DNA of 64,000 nt from Manis javanica (Eukaryota > Chordata > Mammalia > Pholidota > Manidae): contig NC_133170.1 of assembly GCF_040802235.1 (NCBI RefSeq), positions 6,649,001 through 6,713,000 of the forward strand, in the 5' to 3' direction. Positions 1 to 12,475 of the stretch are shown here, piece by piece. The translations under genes and the position numbers were made by a program. The notes beneath the pieces were generated by a model. It had not been told where the DNA came from, did no database searches, and saw only the letters and a program-made list of their open reading frames with translations. Positions within the stretch are counted from its first letter, which is position 1. Every line of letters begins with the position of its first letter.

Positions 1-159
1 TCAGAAGGTGCTGAACTGAAAGTGGCTGAATTAAAATTAAATAAACTTGGTGACATCTGTTGTATTTGGCTGGAGGCCTTGGCTTCCTTTCAGATTCTGA
101 AGGTGCAGATGTAGGAGACGCTGCCCGTGGGACCCTCAGAGAATAAGGCATCAGTCCGC

Positions 160-207
160 CACTGAGCCACTGAGCCAATGAGCCACTGAGCCACTGAGCC
201 ACTGAGC
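160..207. repeat. 8-bp tandem repeat (CACTGAGC)6
   Basis: Six consecutive 8-bp units, five identical and one (CAATGAGC, third unit) with a single change. The rest of 1-574 looks like unique intronic sequence. Confidence 0.9.
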
Positions 208-574
208 AAGACCAGCACCAACCTACAAACCAGCTGCACTGCAAATGTTAACGCAGAGGCTTGGACTCTGAAAATAACTCCTTGGGTACTATTACATGCG
301 GTCACATGGCCTATCTACCCGCCAAAACTTACTCCAATCCATCACGCTGCTGAAAACCACACCTTTGCAATTCCAGTAATCACAGAGTATTCAACAAGAC
401 ATTTCTTTTTAATATAACCAACCAATGCTAGTACCAAAAAAGGATACGTTTAAGAGAAGACGAGGATGAGGTAAATGGAAACTTACATCAAAATCCCAAA
501 GGGGGTTTCTGGTTACAGACAAAAATTCTAGTTTACAGCAAGGCAACAATTATTAATTATGTTTACTTTCCCTC

Positions 575-782
575 CAGGAATAATAACAGCTAACAATTAT
601 TCAGCACTTATTACATGTTTATTCTCATCTGGTCTCAGTGTATTACTATCACCCCTATTTTGCCAAAATGGACTGATAGATGGGAGGTTAAACTTGCCCA
701 AGACCACATCGCCAGTCCAGGACAGATAGAGGATTGGGCCCAGGCAGTCGGGCTGCAGAACCCATGCTCTTCTTAATCATGA
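575..782 (-). repeat. MIR SINE remnant
   Basis: Read on the plus strand it follows the reverse MIR pattern: ACTTATTACATG, TATTACTATC-type middle, AACTTGCCCAAG, then GCAGAACCCATGCTCTT near the end. Diverged, ancient mammalian SINE with approximate ends. Confidence 0.75.
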
Positions 783-1741
783 TACTGCAGTGAGTATGTG
801 AAAATGTTTTCTTAAATGTGATAGGTACAAAAATACATTTCTAAGGTGAAATTCGCTAAGTTGTAATCAACAAAGACAGAAAAAAAAAAAAAAGGAAGAG
901 ATAATGGGAGGCCACCTATTAAATAAGCTGCCACCCAAGGGGTTAAAGAAAGGATGGCAAAGAGATTGGGACTGGGTAGTTCCTGGCAGCACCCACTAGG
1001 TACCCCTGAGAACTCAGGAATCTTAGTTGCTTCCAGAAAAAATAAAAAAGGTGGGGAGCACCCTGGATTTATCACTTTTAATATTTAGACATAGAATGTG
1101 TGGGCTTCCATTTGTCCTCTTGTCATAGGCCACCAAAATGCCTAGGAGTAGATCTGAAAATCTATTAGTACAAACTATCCAAAAATAGTAACAAACGGTC
1201 AGGTTCACTCCCTATGCAGAAGTCTGTCCTACCGACATTTCCTCTCTTCCAGAGAAGGTAAAGTCCTTAGCATCTGTCTGAGTGGGCCTGGGTCATTCAT
1301 TAAGATTTGTATCTGTACATATAGGGTACCATGAAAAGGAATATGCATAAAAAATGAAATTCAAATTGACACACAGAGGCAGAGATCAAGTACTCATCTC
1401 AAAAATGAGTCTCGAAGAGACTCTAGACTCACTAATAATAGTAAATAAACAAGAGTGATTTCTAAAGAATTCCATTGCCTGAATCAACATGCAATATTTT
1501 CTAAACATGTCAATTAACATCCAGCTTTATTAGATTTTAAGCCTGTGAAAATCAGACCTGTGGTTTAGAGAAATAATAATTATAACTTATACGTACATAT
1601 CAATAATTCCATTCTAGGCCTCAGCTAGAAGTGTTCTACATTCACTAACTCATTTAGTGTGTGTGCATGTCTGTCTGTCTGTCTGTCTGGGGCTATCACA
1701 CACGTATGTATTTAGCTTGATGATAGTTGATTTACACTGAT
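783..1741. other. Intronic sequence, only a (GTCT)n microsatellite
   Basis: No gene or confidently assigned repeat. A short (GTCT)5 microsatellite lies at about 1669-1689, and an A13-14 run near 880-895. Confidence 0.6.
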
Positions 1742-1972
1742 GCAGGGACAATCAACCTCAGCACTATTGACATTTTAAGTCAGATAATTCTGTTTTGGAG
1801 ACTTTGTAGGACATTTGTTTAGCAGAATCCAGGCCTCCATACAATAGATGCAGGTAGCAACTCCTAACTGTGACAACCAAAGATGACTCCAGAGATTGCC
1901 AAATGCCCCTGAAGGGGAGCATGGGGAGAGAGGGCAAGGTTACTCCCAGTTAAGAACTACTGATGTATACAC
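1742..1972 (-). mobile_element. MER5A-type hAT-Charlie non-autonomous element
   Basis: The plus strand reads as a reverse-oriented MER5A: AACCTCAGCACTATTGACAT at the left, TGTGACAACCAAAGATGACT and GATTGCCAAATGCCCCTG in the middle, GTTAAGAACTACTG at the right. The ends are diverged terminal inverted repeats. Confidence 0.8.
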
Positions 1973-2045
1973 TGACTCATTCTGTGTATGTATATACATG
2001 ATGTAGGGGTGTGTTTCTATTACACATTTCTGGCAGGGGGTAGAA

Positions 2046-2063
2046 ATAGATGATTAGATAGAT

Positions 2064-2099
<36 letters not shown>

Positions 2100-2102
2100 G
2101 AT

Positions 2103-2152
<50 letters not shown>
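2046..2152. repeat. (TAGA)n microsatellite
   Basis: Long imperfect TAGA/GATA tetranucleotide array, interrupted near 2091-2103; likely length-polymorphic. Confidence 0.95.
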
Positions 2153-2153
<1 letters not shown>

Positions 2154-2159
2154 ACAATA

Positions 2160-2346
2160 TATAAAACCTTATGAGGTAGGTACTAGTATTAACAGACACA
2201 TTTTACAAATGAGAAGACTGAGCCCCAGGGATGTTAAGTATTTGCCCAAGTTTACACGGCTTAGCAAATAACAGATTCAGAACTTGAACCCATACATTTT
2301 TACTCTAGAAGCTATGCTCTAAAACACTGAACTGCACTATACACTA
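2160..2346 (-). repeat. MIR SINE remnant
   Basis: The plus strand reads TTATGAGGTAGGTACTAGTA, then ATTTTACAAATGAGAAGACT, then TTGCCCAAGTTTACACGGCT, the reverse-MIR order. Confidence 0.8.
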
Positions 2347-2363
2347 TAAACAATTTAAGGAAT

Positions 2364-2997
2364 AAAAATCTTACAAGTCAAGATTCCTCAAGGGAGGAAC
2401 AACCTAAGACAGGCACAGTCGCAGGGGGGCCATCAGGTGAGAAATCGGGGAACAGCAGTGGTGAAGCTTAGAACCTCACCCCCCCTGTTTTGAGAGAAAT
2501 CTTCTGCATCCGTGGATGTTTTAGTGCCCTTGTCTAGCTCGGATTAGCACATAGTCTACAGGCACACACCTGATCATCTACAATTGCTCTCTTACAACAC
2601 TAAACTATGTTTCTAACTTTATCTTGCATCTACCTACCACTTCAGCATTTTATTAAAAATAATAATAATAATAATAATTAAAGGAGAAATGTGGGATCCA
2701 CATATAAATCAAGTATAAAAATCAAATGAATATTCATATTTGACCTGATTGTTTATAGTTCATAATGCGTGATCAAAACCGAAAGTTTCTGTGATGACTG
2801 CCCTTGTACTGTTCACCATGTAAGAACTTGTTCGTTATGCTTCAGAAGATTGGAGACTAACGAGAATTAGGCTTGAGATGGATTAATGATTGTGCATTGA
2901 GCACTGACCCCCCTATACAGAATTTTATTGTTGTTAACAACCATTTGATCAATAAATATGAGAGATGCCCTCTAAAAAAAAAAAAATCTTACAAGTC
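2364..2997 (+). mobile_element. Non-coding polyadenylated retroposon, copy 1, with target-site duplication
   Basis: First of three copies of the same about 0.6-0.8 kb unit (others at 33738-34578 and 39139-39830). The 16-bp duplication AAAAATCTTACAAGTC is perfect at 2364-2379 and 2982-2997. The body runs from about 2380 to a terminal A-run. It contains AATAAA about 20 bases before the tail (TGATCAATAAATATGAG) and an internal (AAT)n stretch near 2650-2680. No long reading frame spans it. An A-rich duplication, 5' truncation and poly(A) tail are hallmarks of L1-machinery insertion. The source RNA is not identified. It lies antisense to BICD1. Confidence 0.9.
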
Positions 2998-3039
2998 TAA
3001 ACTAGAGTCCACTAATCTCCTTTTTGGAGGACAACAGTT

Positions 3040-3200
3040 AAAAGACCATGGGATTCAAGGTTCGCAGGTCTGGGCTTGGGTTCTGCGTCCACCCCTTTGC
3101 TGGCTATGTATCTTTATTCAAGTTATTTACACTTACATAAACACAGAGACGACAATCATGCCACAGGATAACTGTGAGGATTAAATCACATGTGGACCGT
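3040..3200 (+). repeat. MIR SINE remnant
   Basis: Plus-strand MIR order: CATGGGATTCAAGGTTCGCA, a TCTGGGCTTGGGTTCTG-type core, and a GTGAGGATTAAATCACATG end. Diverged. Confidence 0.65.
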
Positions 3201-4039
3201 GAAAAGTCATCTGCAATCAGAGAATCAGCTTAACTACGAAAATATTGCTTCATTTGTCAATGTCAGAATTCTTGCACTTATAATAACCAGTAGCATTTAC
3301 TCAGTATAAGATAGGACCATCATGTTTGAGAAATTGTTAGTAAGGGTCAATACCGTCAAATGGACAGTAATCATAAGATGATAATCACGTGCAAATTACT
3401 AAATCCAGCACCTCACACACACATCACAAAAAAACAGTATCACATACTACGTAACACTAAACAAAATGTCTCGCACACACATGTGTGTACATGTGTATTT
3501 GTATTTATGTGTGTGTGTGTATAACAATTTTGCAGAATTTTTCTTGTTTGGAGAGGAGAATTCAAATAGTTGAACACCCGTAGTTTTCAAATAATTTATT
3601 AAAAATAACATAAGCATCATCACTAATACCGTATAAAAGAAAAAAAGAAAAAGAATAACATAAGCAGCCTTCATTACTTCTACGGTTGAACCACCAGTTC
3701 TGGTTGACCTAAACATATGTGTTTTGCATACATCCCCTGCTTGTAGTGAATAATACACTAGCTTACGGAAGTCTTCACAATATTGTTTCAAGATGTAAAC
3801 ATGTAAACTGACAAGTATTTAGAAAATAATAGTATCTGTAGCCCAGAACACACACACAAAAGAAAAAAAATTGAAATTTTAGGGGAAATGATCTAGGTTT
3901 CTAGTGCCAAGTAAGTCCCAAAGTGCTGTTACCACTGATCTCCCAGAACACTCGTCTCAAGCCAATAAAACCCTACTACGCTTACCTCCCATTACCTCGA
4001 GCACATCTCAGATTTCAGCAATATGAGAGCTAGGCACCT
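3201..4039. other. Intronic sequence without recognised feature
   Basis: Only short (TG)n/(CA)n stretches around 3465-3525 and 3849-3860 are visible. No gene-like structure. Confidence 0.5.
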
Positions 4040-4630
4040 GAGCCCCCGCTAATGCTGCCCTCGGCTACATCCTTATTAATTCATCCAGGAGCGGGCCTGC
4101 GCTGTGCTGAGGAGCCAAGATGGCACTGCGTTCTCCCTGGCAAAGGCAGCACGAGGGCAGGACTTAACAACAGAGAGATGCTTGTCCCGCTCTTCAAAGA
4201 CAGCTGTCTCCGGCTGCCTGCACGGCACGTGCCTTAATGCTACACGCAAAAACCCTGGAGGAGCAATCATTCTTAAGCGCAATCTTCTTGCAGAAAGGCC
4301 GGAGTCTGCTACTGACTCTTTACAAACGTCTGCTAATAAACCTCCTGGCAGGAGTTGTTATTTTGCTTGCTGCCGTCGGGGTAGACCTCAGGAGAAGCAT
4401 TCAGCCATCAGGCAAAGTTCAGGAGAAGCGTTCTCTCTCAATGGGCAGCAACTTGCAGCTGGGCTATTTCAAGACCTCACTACATTTGAAAGGTGTTATT
4501 TGTCCACACGGATGTATAAGTCACCATGGAACATCTTTTCTCAAGCATGAGCTGGTCCCAGATGAATTCCAAATGGACCAGCCACATTGCGAGGGTCTGA
4601 TGCACCTAGGCAGACAGCTAATTTAAGGAC
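4040..4630. other. Unassigned GC-richer segment, possibly an old LTR
   Basis: This block is richer in GC than its surroundings and open in several frames, without an identifiable protein. It contains a YY1-like CCAAGATGGC at 4115-4124 and an AATAAA within GCTAATAAACCTCC near 4333-4346. A decayed LTR or a regulatory element would both fit; I cannot assign it. Confidence 0.3.
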
Positions 4631-5035
4631 CCTTTCAGGGTTACACGTCATAATAATGGGGGAGCAAATTTTCAAAGATTTGAAGCCACTGTTATAAAAC
4701 CAACTTAATGTATGTGAATATGTCTTAGTATCTTAAGCAACAAATGTTACTCCCAATAGTTTATTTTAATGCAGTTGAAATACTAAAATAAGCCCTTTTT
4801 ATTTTGGAGAGCAAAGAAACATACAAAGGAAATGTATTGCTATGGTGGTAGTCTATAGCAATCTCCTTGCTTTTATAAGAACTTTTCTCGGTGGAATTTG
4901 AATTTTTTTACAATAAACACGTATTAAAGAAGATACTTTTTACTTTGAGATGTGTTTATCTCAGTGAAGAAGAGGGCTGTATTTCTCTCTTTGAGAATCT
5001 TAAAAACAATGAGTTCTTGAACTAAATACTACATA
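4631..5035. other. AT-rich intronic sequence, nothing recognised
   Basis: No repeat family or gene recognised; an AATAAA occurs near 4912 but without supporting context. Confidence 0.5.
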
Positions 5036-5674
5036 AAAATTTTAGCTGTACACTCCAGTTTGAAAAAGACACATGCACCCCTATGTTTATCACTGCACTA
5101 TTTACAGTAGCCAAGATATGGAAGCAACCTAAGTGTCCATCAGTACATGAATGGATAAAGAAGATGTGGTACATATACACAATGGAATATTACGCAGCCA
5201 TAAGAAAAAAACAGATCCTACCATTCGCAACAACATGGATGGAGCTGGAGGGTATTATGCTCAGTGAAATAAGCCAGGCAGAGAGAGACAAGTACCAAAT
5301 GATTTCACTCATATGTGGAGTATAAGAACAAAGAAAAACTGAAGGAACAAAACAGCAGCAGACTCACAGAACTCAAGAATGGACTAACAGTTACCGAAGG
5401 GAAAGGGACTGGGGATGATGGGTGGGAAGGCAGGGATAAGGGGAATAAGGGGCGTTGTGATTAGCATGTATAGTGCGTGGGGGGGGTACGGGGAGGGCTG
5501 TGCAACACAGAGAAGACAAGTAGTGATCTTACAGCATCTTACTATGCAGATGGACAGTGACTGTGAAGGGGTATGGCGGGGGGACTTGGTGATGGGGGGA
5601 GCCTAGTAAACATAATGTTCTTCATGTAATTGTAGATTAATGATACCAAAATTTAAAAAAAAAATTTAGGTGTA
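5036..5674 (+). mobile_element. 5'-truncated L1 (3' end of ORF2 plus 3' UTR)
   Basis: The sequence encodes the ORF2 C-terminus (YGSNLSVHQ-type region, WIKKMWYIYTMEYYAAIRKK, ending ICGV then stop at about 5325), followed by a G-rich 3' UTR and an A-rich tail. Imperfect duplications AAAATTTTAGCTGTA (5036-5050) and AAAATTTAGGTGTA (5661-5674) flank it. It is nearly identical to the copy at 17235-18017, so both are fairly recent. Antisense to BICD1. Confidence 0.92.
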
Positions 5675-6739
5675 ATGCTCAGCCTACTGAAGGTTGAATT
5701 TTAATGCCCATAGTTGGACAGCTGAAATTCTCTTTTCTGCATATAAATTAGGTTTAGCCTCTCATCATGCTGCCTTATGGTGTTCCCATTCACAGATGGT
5801 TACTCCAGGGATGGATGCATTTCAGTAACAGTTTGAAATGCCCCTGGGAAATAAAGAGTGTAAATGATTTGCTGTGCCTTTGACATAATGCAATCAGACT
5901 TAACGGCTGATAGGGTACAGCTGTGGACAAAGTCCACCTTGGCCTTTAGGGCCCTGTCTGCACTGAGGATTAAATAAATTTTACATAAATTAAAAAATAT
6001 GTTGATTAACTGAAAAAAAGTAAAATGTCCTCCAAAATAGTAGATTTTAAGAAAGCCACAGCTCGTTTTTAAAAATCTCATTTCAGAATAAGAAAAGCAA
6101 AAAGGTTAATTTCACAGATGCTCATCTTTCTGCCTAATTGAAGAAACAATGTGGGGTAAAATGCCTGAGTTAGAGGAAAACCTGAAATGGTATCATTTTA
6201 ATTGGATGTAGAATAAAACAGGAGGTTTACCTACAATCCATCAGTATGGCCTTTATTTAGGGTATGATTAAGTTGATGTGGAGCACCAGGCTATCCAAGA
6301 CTGCACACAGGTACCAGCGACTTTCCTACTCTTGGGAAACTGAAAAGCTACTTTGATAAAAAGGATGTCATGCACACAAAACAGTACATAATCAAGTATT
6401 GGATTGTAAGTAGTACAGATGGTAAGACACCAGAAATTTGGGGAAAGGAAAGAACATGAGCTGCATTCATTGGGAGTACTTTGGAGACGGTGGTTCTTGA
6501 GAGAAGTTGAGGAAGAACTACTTTAATGACCAGTAAATGTACATGAATGAGGCAGATCAAGGAAACACTAGCTGCTCAGAGTACAGGGTTCACACAGCAG
6601 AATGGTAAGCATTGAATGTTAGACTAAGGACCTTGACTTTGGCCTTGGCCTGACAGGCAGGAGAAGGCTGCTGGCAAAAGGAAGGATGTAAGTGGTGTTT
6701 AAAGAACTGATCTGTTGAATAAGATGGACTGGAGGGAAT
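5675..6739. other. Intronic sequence, nothing recognised
   Basis: Unique-looking AT-rich sequence; short frames here carry no recognisable domain. Confidence 0.5.
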
Positions 6740-6935
6740 ATCAGAGCAGTAATCCTTAGTCAAGGGTACATATGAGAATCACCTGGGGACCTTTCTATAA
6801 TAGATTCTTTCTTGTCTTTATTTTTCAAAAATCTCAGACCACTCGAGAGATTGTGACTGTAATGGAGCACAGACGGTATATAATTTGCTAATACTGTTCA
6901 AGTAATTCTGGTGTGACTCCTTGCTGTGAACCAGT
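6740..6935 (+). mobile_element. hAT-Charlie non-autonomous element remnant
   Basis: The pattern CATATGAGAATCACCTGGGG near the left and AAGTAATTCTGGTGTGACTC near the right resembles the inverted halves of Charlie-derived MITEs. Diverged; subfamily not assigned. Confidence 0.5.
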
Positions 6936-8127
6936 AGACTATTAATTTAAAAACAAAGAAATGCCCCCCACACCCCACAAAAAAAAATCTCTCTTAGGGG
7001 TGTACTGCAAGATATTGCAGTAAGAATCTGTCTGAGGTCCTGGCAATGGGAATGGTGAAGAAGGAATTATTCCTCGAGGAATAAGGAATTATTTACTGCA
7101 AAGGAAAACGTAACTGGACTTGGTAGTGGGACTCAGTGAAGGACAAGGTGTCAGAGACAAGTTCACGGCAGAAACATGAGGTAAATGTGAGAATTTCACT
7201 GCCACTGACATTATATGAGTGCTAGTAATTGTGGGACATGAAGTCACTGTGCTGTCATTCAATTGGCAACTGTTTCCACAAAGAAATGGTTATATGAGAG
7301 GGCAGAATTTAGAAATGTGCCTCCTCAGCACCAAGACACCAGAGAATTTATGAAAATGAGTGAGAAAAAAGAGCAGAGGCCAACAACTGCACCTGAGCCC
7401 CTACTCACAGAGGGAGGGGATGAAGGGCATTTGGGGGGCTGTGGAGGAGGAGGGGTAGGGGGAGAATGAGAAGAACAGAGTGTCACAGGGGCCCGAGGAC
7501 AGAGAAAGTGATTAAAGAGGGTTAAGTGCAGAATACGCAGCACTGAAAAAAAATACATAATTGACTTTGTTTAAAATAAGATCCATAACAATCCTGGAGA
7601 CATCCATCAGGAAGTCTGAAGAGTTGAGTGAGTTCTGAATCTACCCTCTGACTTCAAGCACTGGGAATCTGATAAACATCTGAAATGATTTAATGTTTTT
7701 GAGTCTCCTCTTCTGTCAGGTGAGCCTTACTGAAACACGGACTAAAAAAAAGAGCAGTTTCACGTCTAAAGCTCTGGGAATGTAATGAACCATCCTCTCC
7801 CGGATCCAGATGTCAGGTGGGCAATCAAACCTAACCAGACATGTCTGTGCACTTCTTCGACTACATTATTTCAATATTAAGTAGGTTTGATTCATCAAAA
7901 GAAAACAATAAATGGTGCAATGTTATGATACACGCCTAGAGAAGTAACTCTTTAACTAGAAGAATTTACTCTGATGCTTCTCATATTCTGCTTTCTAGAG
8001 CTGGGCCCCAGCAGCCATGTTTAAACACACACATCTGCCTTCTGCTTAGAGCAGAATGGACCATCTCTGAATGCCGAATCCCAGATGGGCCGGTGAATTT
8101 CTCTCTCCCTGGAAACTGGAGTTGGGA
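6936..8127. other. Intronic sequence, nothing recognised
   Basis: No confident repeats or genes. A G-rich stretch lies at about 7425-7470. Confidence 0.5.
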
Positions 8128-9695
8128 TTAAAAACACAAAATAAAAAATGAGCAATCCTGAGAAAGAACAAAGCTGGGGGGATTATGCTCCCTGACTTTA
8201 AGCTCTACTACAAAGCCACAGTAATCAAAACAATTTTGAAACAGAAGAGAGACCCCAGATAAAAACCCACATACATATGGCCAATTAATATACAATGAAA
8301 GAGCCATGAATATACAATGGGGAAATGACAGCCTCTTCAACAACTGGTGTTGGGAAACGTGGACAGTTACATGTAAGAGAATGAAACTAGATCACTGTCT
8401 TAACTCCACACACAAAAGTGAAATCAAAATAGACCAAGGACCTGAATGTAAGTCATGAAACCATAAAACTTTTAGAAGAAAACATAGGCAAAATCTCTTG
8501 AATATAAGCATGAGCAACTGTTTCCTGGACACATCTCCTTAGGCAAAGGAAACAAAATAAAAACGAACAAGTGGGACTACATCAAATTAAAAAGCTTCCG
8601 AAACAGCAAATGACACCATCAGCAGAACAAAAAGGCATCCTACAGAATGGGAGAATATATTCATAAACGACTCACATAATAAGGGGTTAACATCCAAAAT
8701 ATATAAAGAACTCATATGCCTCAACACCCAAAAAACAAGTAACCCGATTAAGAAATAGGTGGAAGATCTGAACAGACACTTCTCCAAAGAAGAAATACAA
8801 ATGGCCAACAGGGACATGAAAAGATGCTCCACATGGCTAATCATCAGGGAAATGCAAATTAAAACCACAATGAGACATCACCTCACACCAGTTAGGATGG
8901 TCACTATCCAAAGACAAGAAATAACAAATGCTGGCAAGGATGTGGAGAAAGGGGAACCCTCCTACACTGTTGGTGGGAACGTAAATTGGTGCACTCGCTG
9001 TGCAAAAAACAGTATGGAGGTTCCTCAAAAAACTAAAAATTGAAAGACCATTTGACCCAGTAATTTCACTCCTAGGAATCTACCTCAAGAAAACAAAATC
9101 CCTAATTCGAAAAGATATACACACCCCTATGTTCATTGCCACAATATATGAAATAGCCAAGATATGGAAGCAATCAAAGTGTCCATCAGTAGATGACTGG
9201 ATAAAGAAGATGTGGTACATATACACAATGGAATATTATTCAGCCATAAGAAGAAAACAAATCCTACCATTTCCAACAACATGGATGGAGCCAGAGGGTA
9301 TTATGCTCAGTGAAATAAGCCAGGTGGAGAAAAACAAGTACCATATGATTTTACTTGTTTGTGGAATATAAAAACAAAGCAAAACAAAAAGAACAAAATA
9401 GCAGCAGACTTATATGCTGAGAAGGGACTAGTGGTTACCAGGGGGGAAGGGTTGGGGAGAGAGAGGGAGATAAAGGGGTACAATAATTCACAATCACAAT
9501 ATAGGTTGGTCACGGGAATGGTAGTACAGCATGGAGAATATAGTCAATGATTTTATAACATCTTTCTACACTGGTAGATAGTAACCGCATTAGAGGGAGT
9601 GAGGATTTAATAGTATCAGTTGAATCACTGTGTTGTATATTTGAAACAAACATAAGCTTGTATATCAACAATATTTCAATTTAAAAAATTACAAG
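8128..9695 (+). mobile_element. Older L1 fragment (ORF2 3' half plus 3' UTR)
   Basis: About 1.6 kb of L1 ORF2 in decayed frames. CTCCCTGACTTTAAGCTCTA, the [18 protein letters not shown]-like region and the terminal WIKKMWYIYTMEYYSAIRRK block are all in the expected order, followed by a 3' UTR ending near ACAATATTTCAATTTAAAAA. Frameshifts and stops make it non-functional. Antisense to BICD1. Confidence 0.9.
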
Positions 9696-12335
9696 GAGGG
9701 AGGACTACAATGAAAATGACAGGGAAATGCTCAGACAGAAGAGTGAGTAAATTTACCAGGGGTCTTATCTGCCTTCTCTATTTAAAGAGGGTTTAGACAA
9801 GGTTCTACTTAGTATAAAGAGAGCTCTAAAGAGAACTAGGATCTCTGAGCAACAGCCGGCGTATTCTGATCTATTTCATAAGATACCAGAAAGCCTCTGC
9901 TCTCGTGGGTGTTAGAGTATCCTACACTTAACCACTGCTGCGGACCAACCCGAGTGCAGACCCGTCCTGCATAACTTCAGAGGTGCCATTTCCAACATTG
10001 CTCCCCAAAGCTGTGCAACACAGAGGCCTGGAAACTACCTGCCTACAGCTTGGGAAAGCAAGGATGCGAACTCAAGAGATGTTAACAGGCAATGCATTTG
10101 TAAACTAAGGACAGGCATCTTACCTGGGTGTCCTTCCCAATCATCATTCTCTGTGCTCAGCCCCCAAGCCCAGTCCTTCTAATCCCTGTCATTAGGCACG
10201 CCATCTCTAAAACGGACTGGGCATCTCCCAGGATCTTCCTGTTTGTACCCAGGAAACCCAGGCTAAATTTTCTGTGTCAGGAAGACAATATGTGCTTTTT
10301 CTCTTATTTTCCTACATAAGACCTTCAGAGAAGCCAAAATGGTCTATCAGGACTACGGGGGGATCTCAGACTGGTTGCTTGTTCTTCTTAAGATCACACG
10401 ACCAGAATGCTCACAGGTCAAACAGGGTCAATGTTCTGTCTTGTTTTCCATCTTTTTAATTCTGACATTAGTGTTCTTTCTCCTGGTTCACTTAAAACAT
10501 ATTAAAGTCTCAGCTTTATTGTTCTACATTTCGGCTCTTTTTCTGGAGATGCTTCTTTGACAAAAAAAATACTAATTTAGCAACACAAAACAATATATAT
10601 TTCTTGACTTCAAACAAAAAATGGCTTCTCCTGTAATATAAATATAAACATAAAAAAGGCAGGTTGAATTAATAAATTGCTTATATAACTTATTTTAAAG
10701 TTGCACGAATTATAACCCTACATACAACGTACGGGCACATATAGGTGTATAAATGCTATCGTCCGTAAGTGAGCCCATCACCACAGAGAAAAACCTTTAT
10801 CAGTGATGAACACTGACTCTTAATATTATCCCAAGTCTACATTTAATCCTGATTAAAATTATGATCGGAGCCTCCTGGTCCCTTATTTGGAGGACCAGAC
10901 TATACAGAAATGGTCTGTCCCAGAGCTGAGCTCAAGGAGATGCAACACGGGGACGATCATGACATGCTTACAAGGGCCAGTTACTCATTTCACATTAGGT
11001 AATACCAGTTTCACATCTTTACAACTACAGAATTAAGTCTTACTACATTAAATTTATCACTTAAAAAAAATAACAGTAATCTGTAAAAGTTCCCAGGGGA
11101 AGGCCTTACGGTGATAGGGAAGAGGTTCACTTGGAGAGCGCCTATCTGCTGGCCTGCCAAGAGCCCTTAGCAGGGACTGTTAACAGACCTTAACTTGGTG
11201 AATCTGACACGATTCGGGTCATGGGCCCTGGATGAGGAGACATTCTCCCACTCCAGACTTCCCCAGGCTCACAGATGCTCTCGGACCTCCACTAAACCCA
11301 CAGGAGCTTCATGGACAAACCCAGGATGCACCTTTACTTCACAATAAAGTTATTTAACTGGCAGGAGGTCAGAGAAGGACATCAGAGGGAAAATTACACT
11401 CTTTCCTCAAAGGCAAGCTCCCCAGGAACCCGTTCACCAGGCGCCAGTTGGGAGAGCGGATCAGGACCAACACGAGATTTGCTGATTCGAGTGTAAACTG
11501 CATCAGGTCCTGGAAATCCAGTGTGTGCTTCCCCAGCACAGGCCTATCAGAACCGCCCGGCGGCGTGCACACCCCACTCGTGCACACCGCCAACATCTGC
11601 TTCCCCTTTAAGCCACCCTCTGACTGCCGCAGCCTTGACACAGGTATTAAGATTGCTTCAGACCACAGTCGAAGCTTGCGGACCTGGAGCCATTCTGTCG
11701 TCTCAAGATGTTTTCCTTCTCTTCTCTGGCCCTTCGTTTATTTTATTCCTTATTTCCAAATTCATAGCAGGCACTTCACTGTCACACCCAAGTACTGACT
11801 GCCCACATTCACTAAGTTATCGTATTTATTCATGTTTCTAGAAAACTTGAAAAAACATTTTAAAAATGATCACCATAGATACTGTAAAGAGAGAAGCCTT
11901 CAGGTAGACTTTGAAAAACAAAACAAAGTGAAGAAATTGAACTGAGCAGTGAGGTAAACAATGCTTGATTTTGATCACAAATAATTTAACCTTTAATAGC
12001 ATAGAAATTCTTCTTGGTAAATCTGAACTACCAAGAAATAGGAAGTTAGGTTGTCTGATAATTAATCAAATATCCAGTATCCTTCATAATCAACTGGTAA
12101 TGGCCTGCCTCCTGCACAGAGCCACCCTGCACCAGGCCCTCAGCTGAAGGAGAACAGCCCCCCGAGGGGGAGGGAACCTGGGCACCCCTGAGATGCAGAA
12201 GTCAGAGGGAGCCCCGCAGGGTGCAGGGCTGGGCTGCACGGCCTTCAGAAAGCGTTAGGCCTCCTCCTCTGCTGTGGGCACAGGCCTCCCCTCCCCAGCA
12301 GAGCCCAGCCCGGTTCCTTCTCCCCGAGGGCCATT
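9696..12335. other. Intronic sequence, nothing recognised
   Basis: About 2.6 kb without a repeat I can name. Overlapping frames at 11369-11841 have no recognisable protein character. Confidence 0.45.
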
Positions 12336-12475
12336 CTGCTGTTTAGACTCCAAGCACCACGACAGCCAGAACAGGGCACCTTTGTGCCATCACTTTACCC
12401 CTGGCACTCAGCATAGCTCCTGGCACAGAGGCAGTCCACAGGATTTGTAGAAGGAATCAATGTCTGAGCACATCT
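12336..12475 (+). repeat. L2 LINE 3'-end remnant
   Basis: Follows the L2 3' end: ACTCCAAGCACCACGACAGC, then CCCTGGCACTCAGCATAGCT and CTGGCACAGAGG with ATTTGTAGAAGGAATCAATG. Confidence 0.7.
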
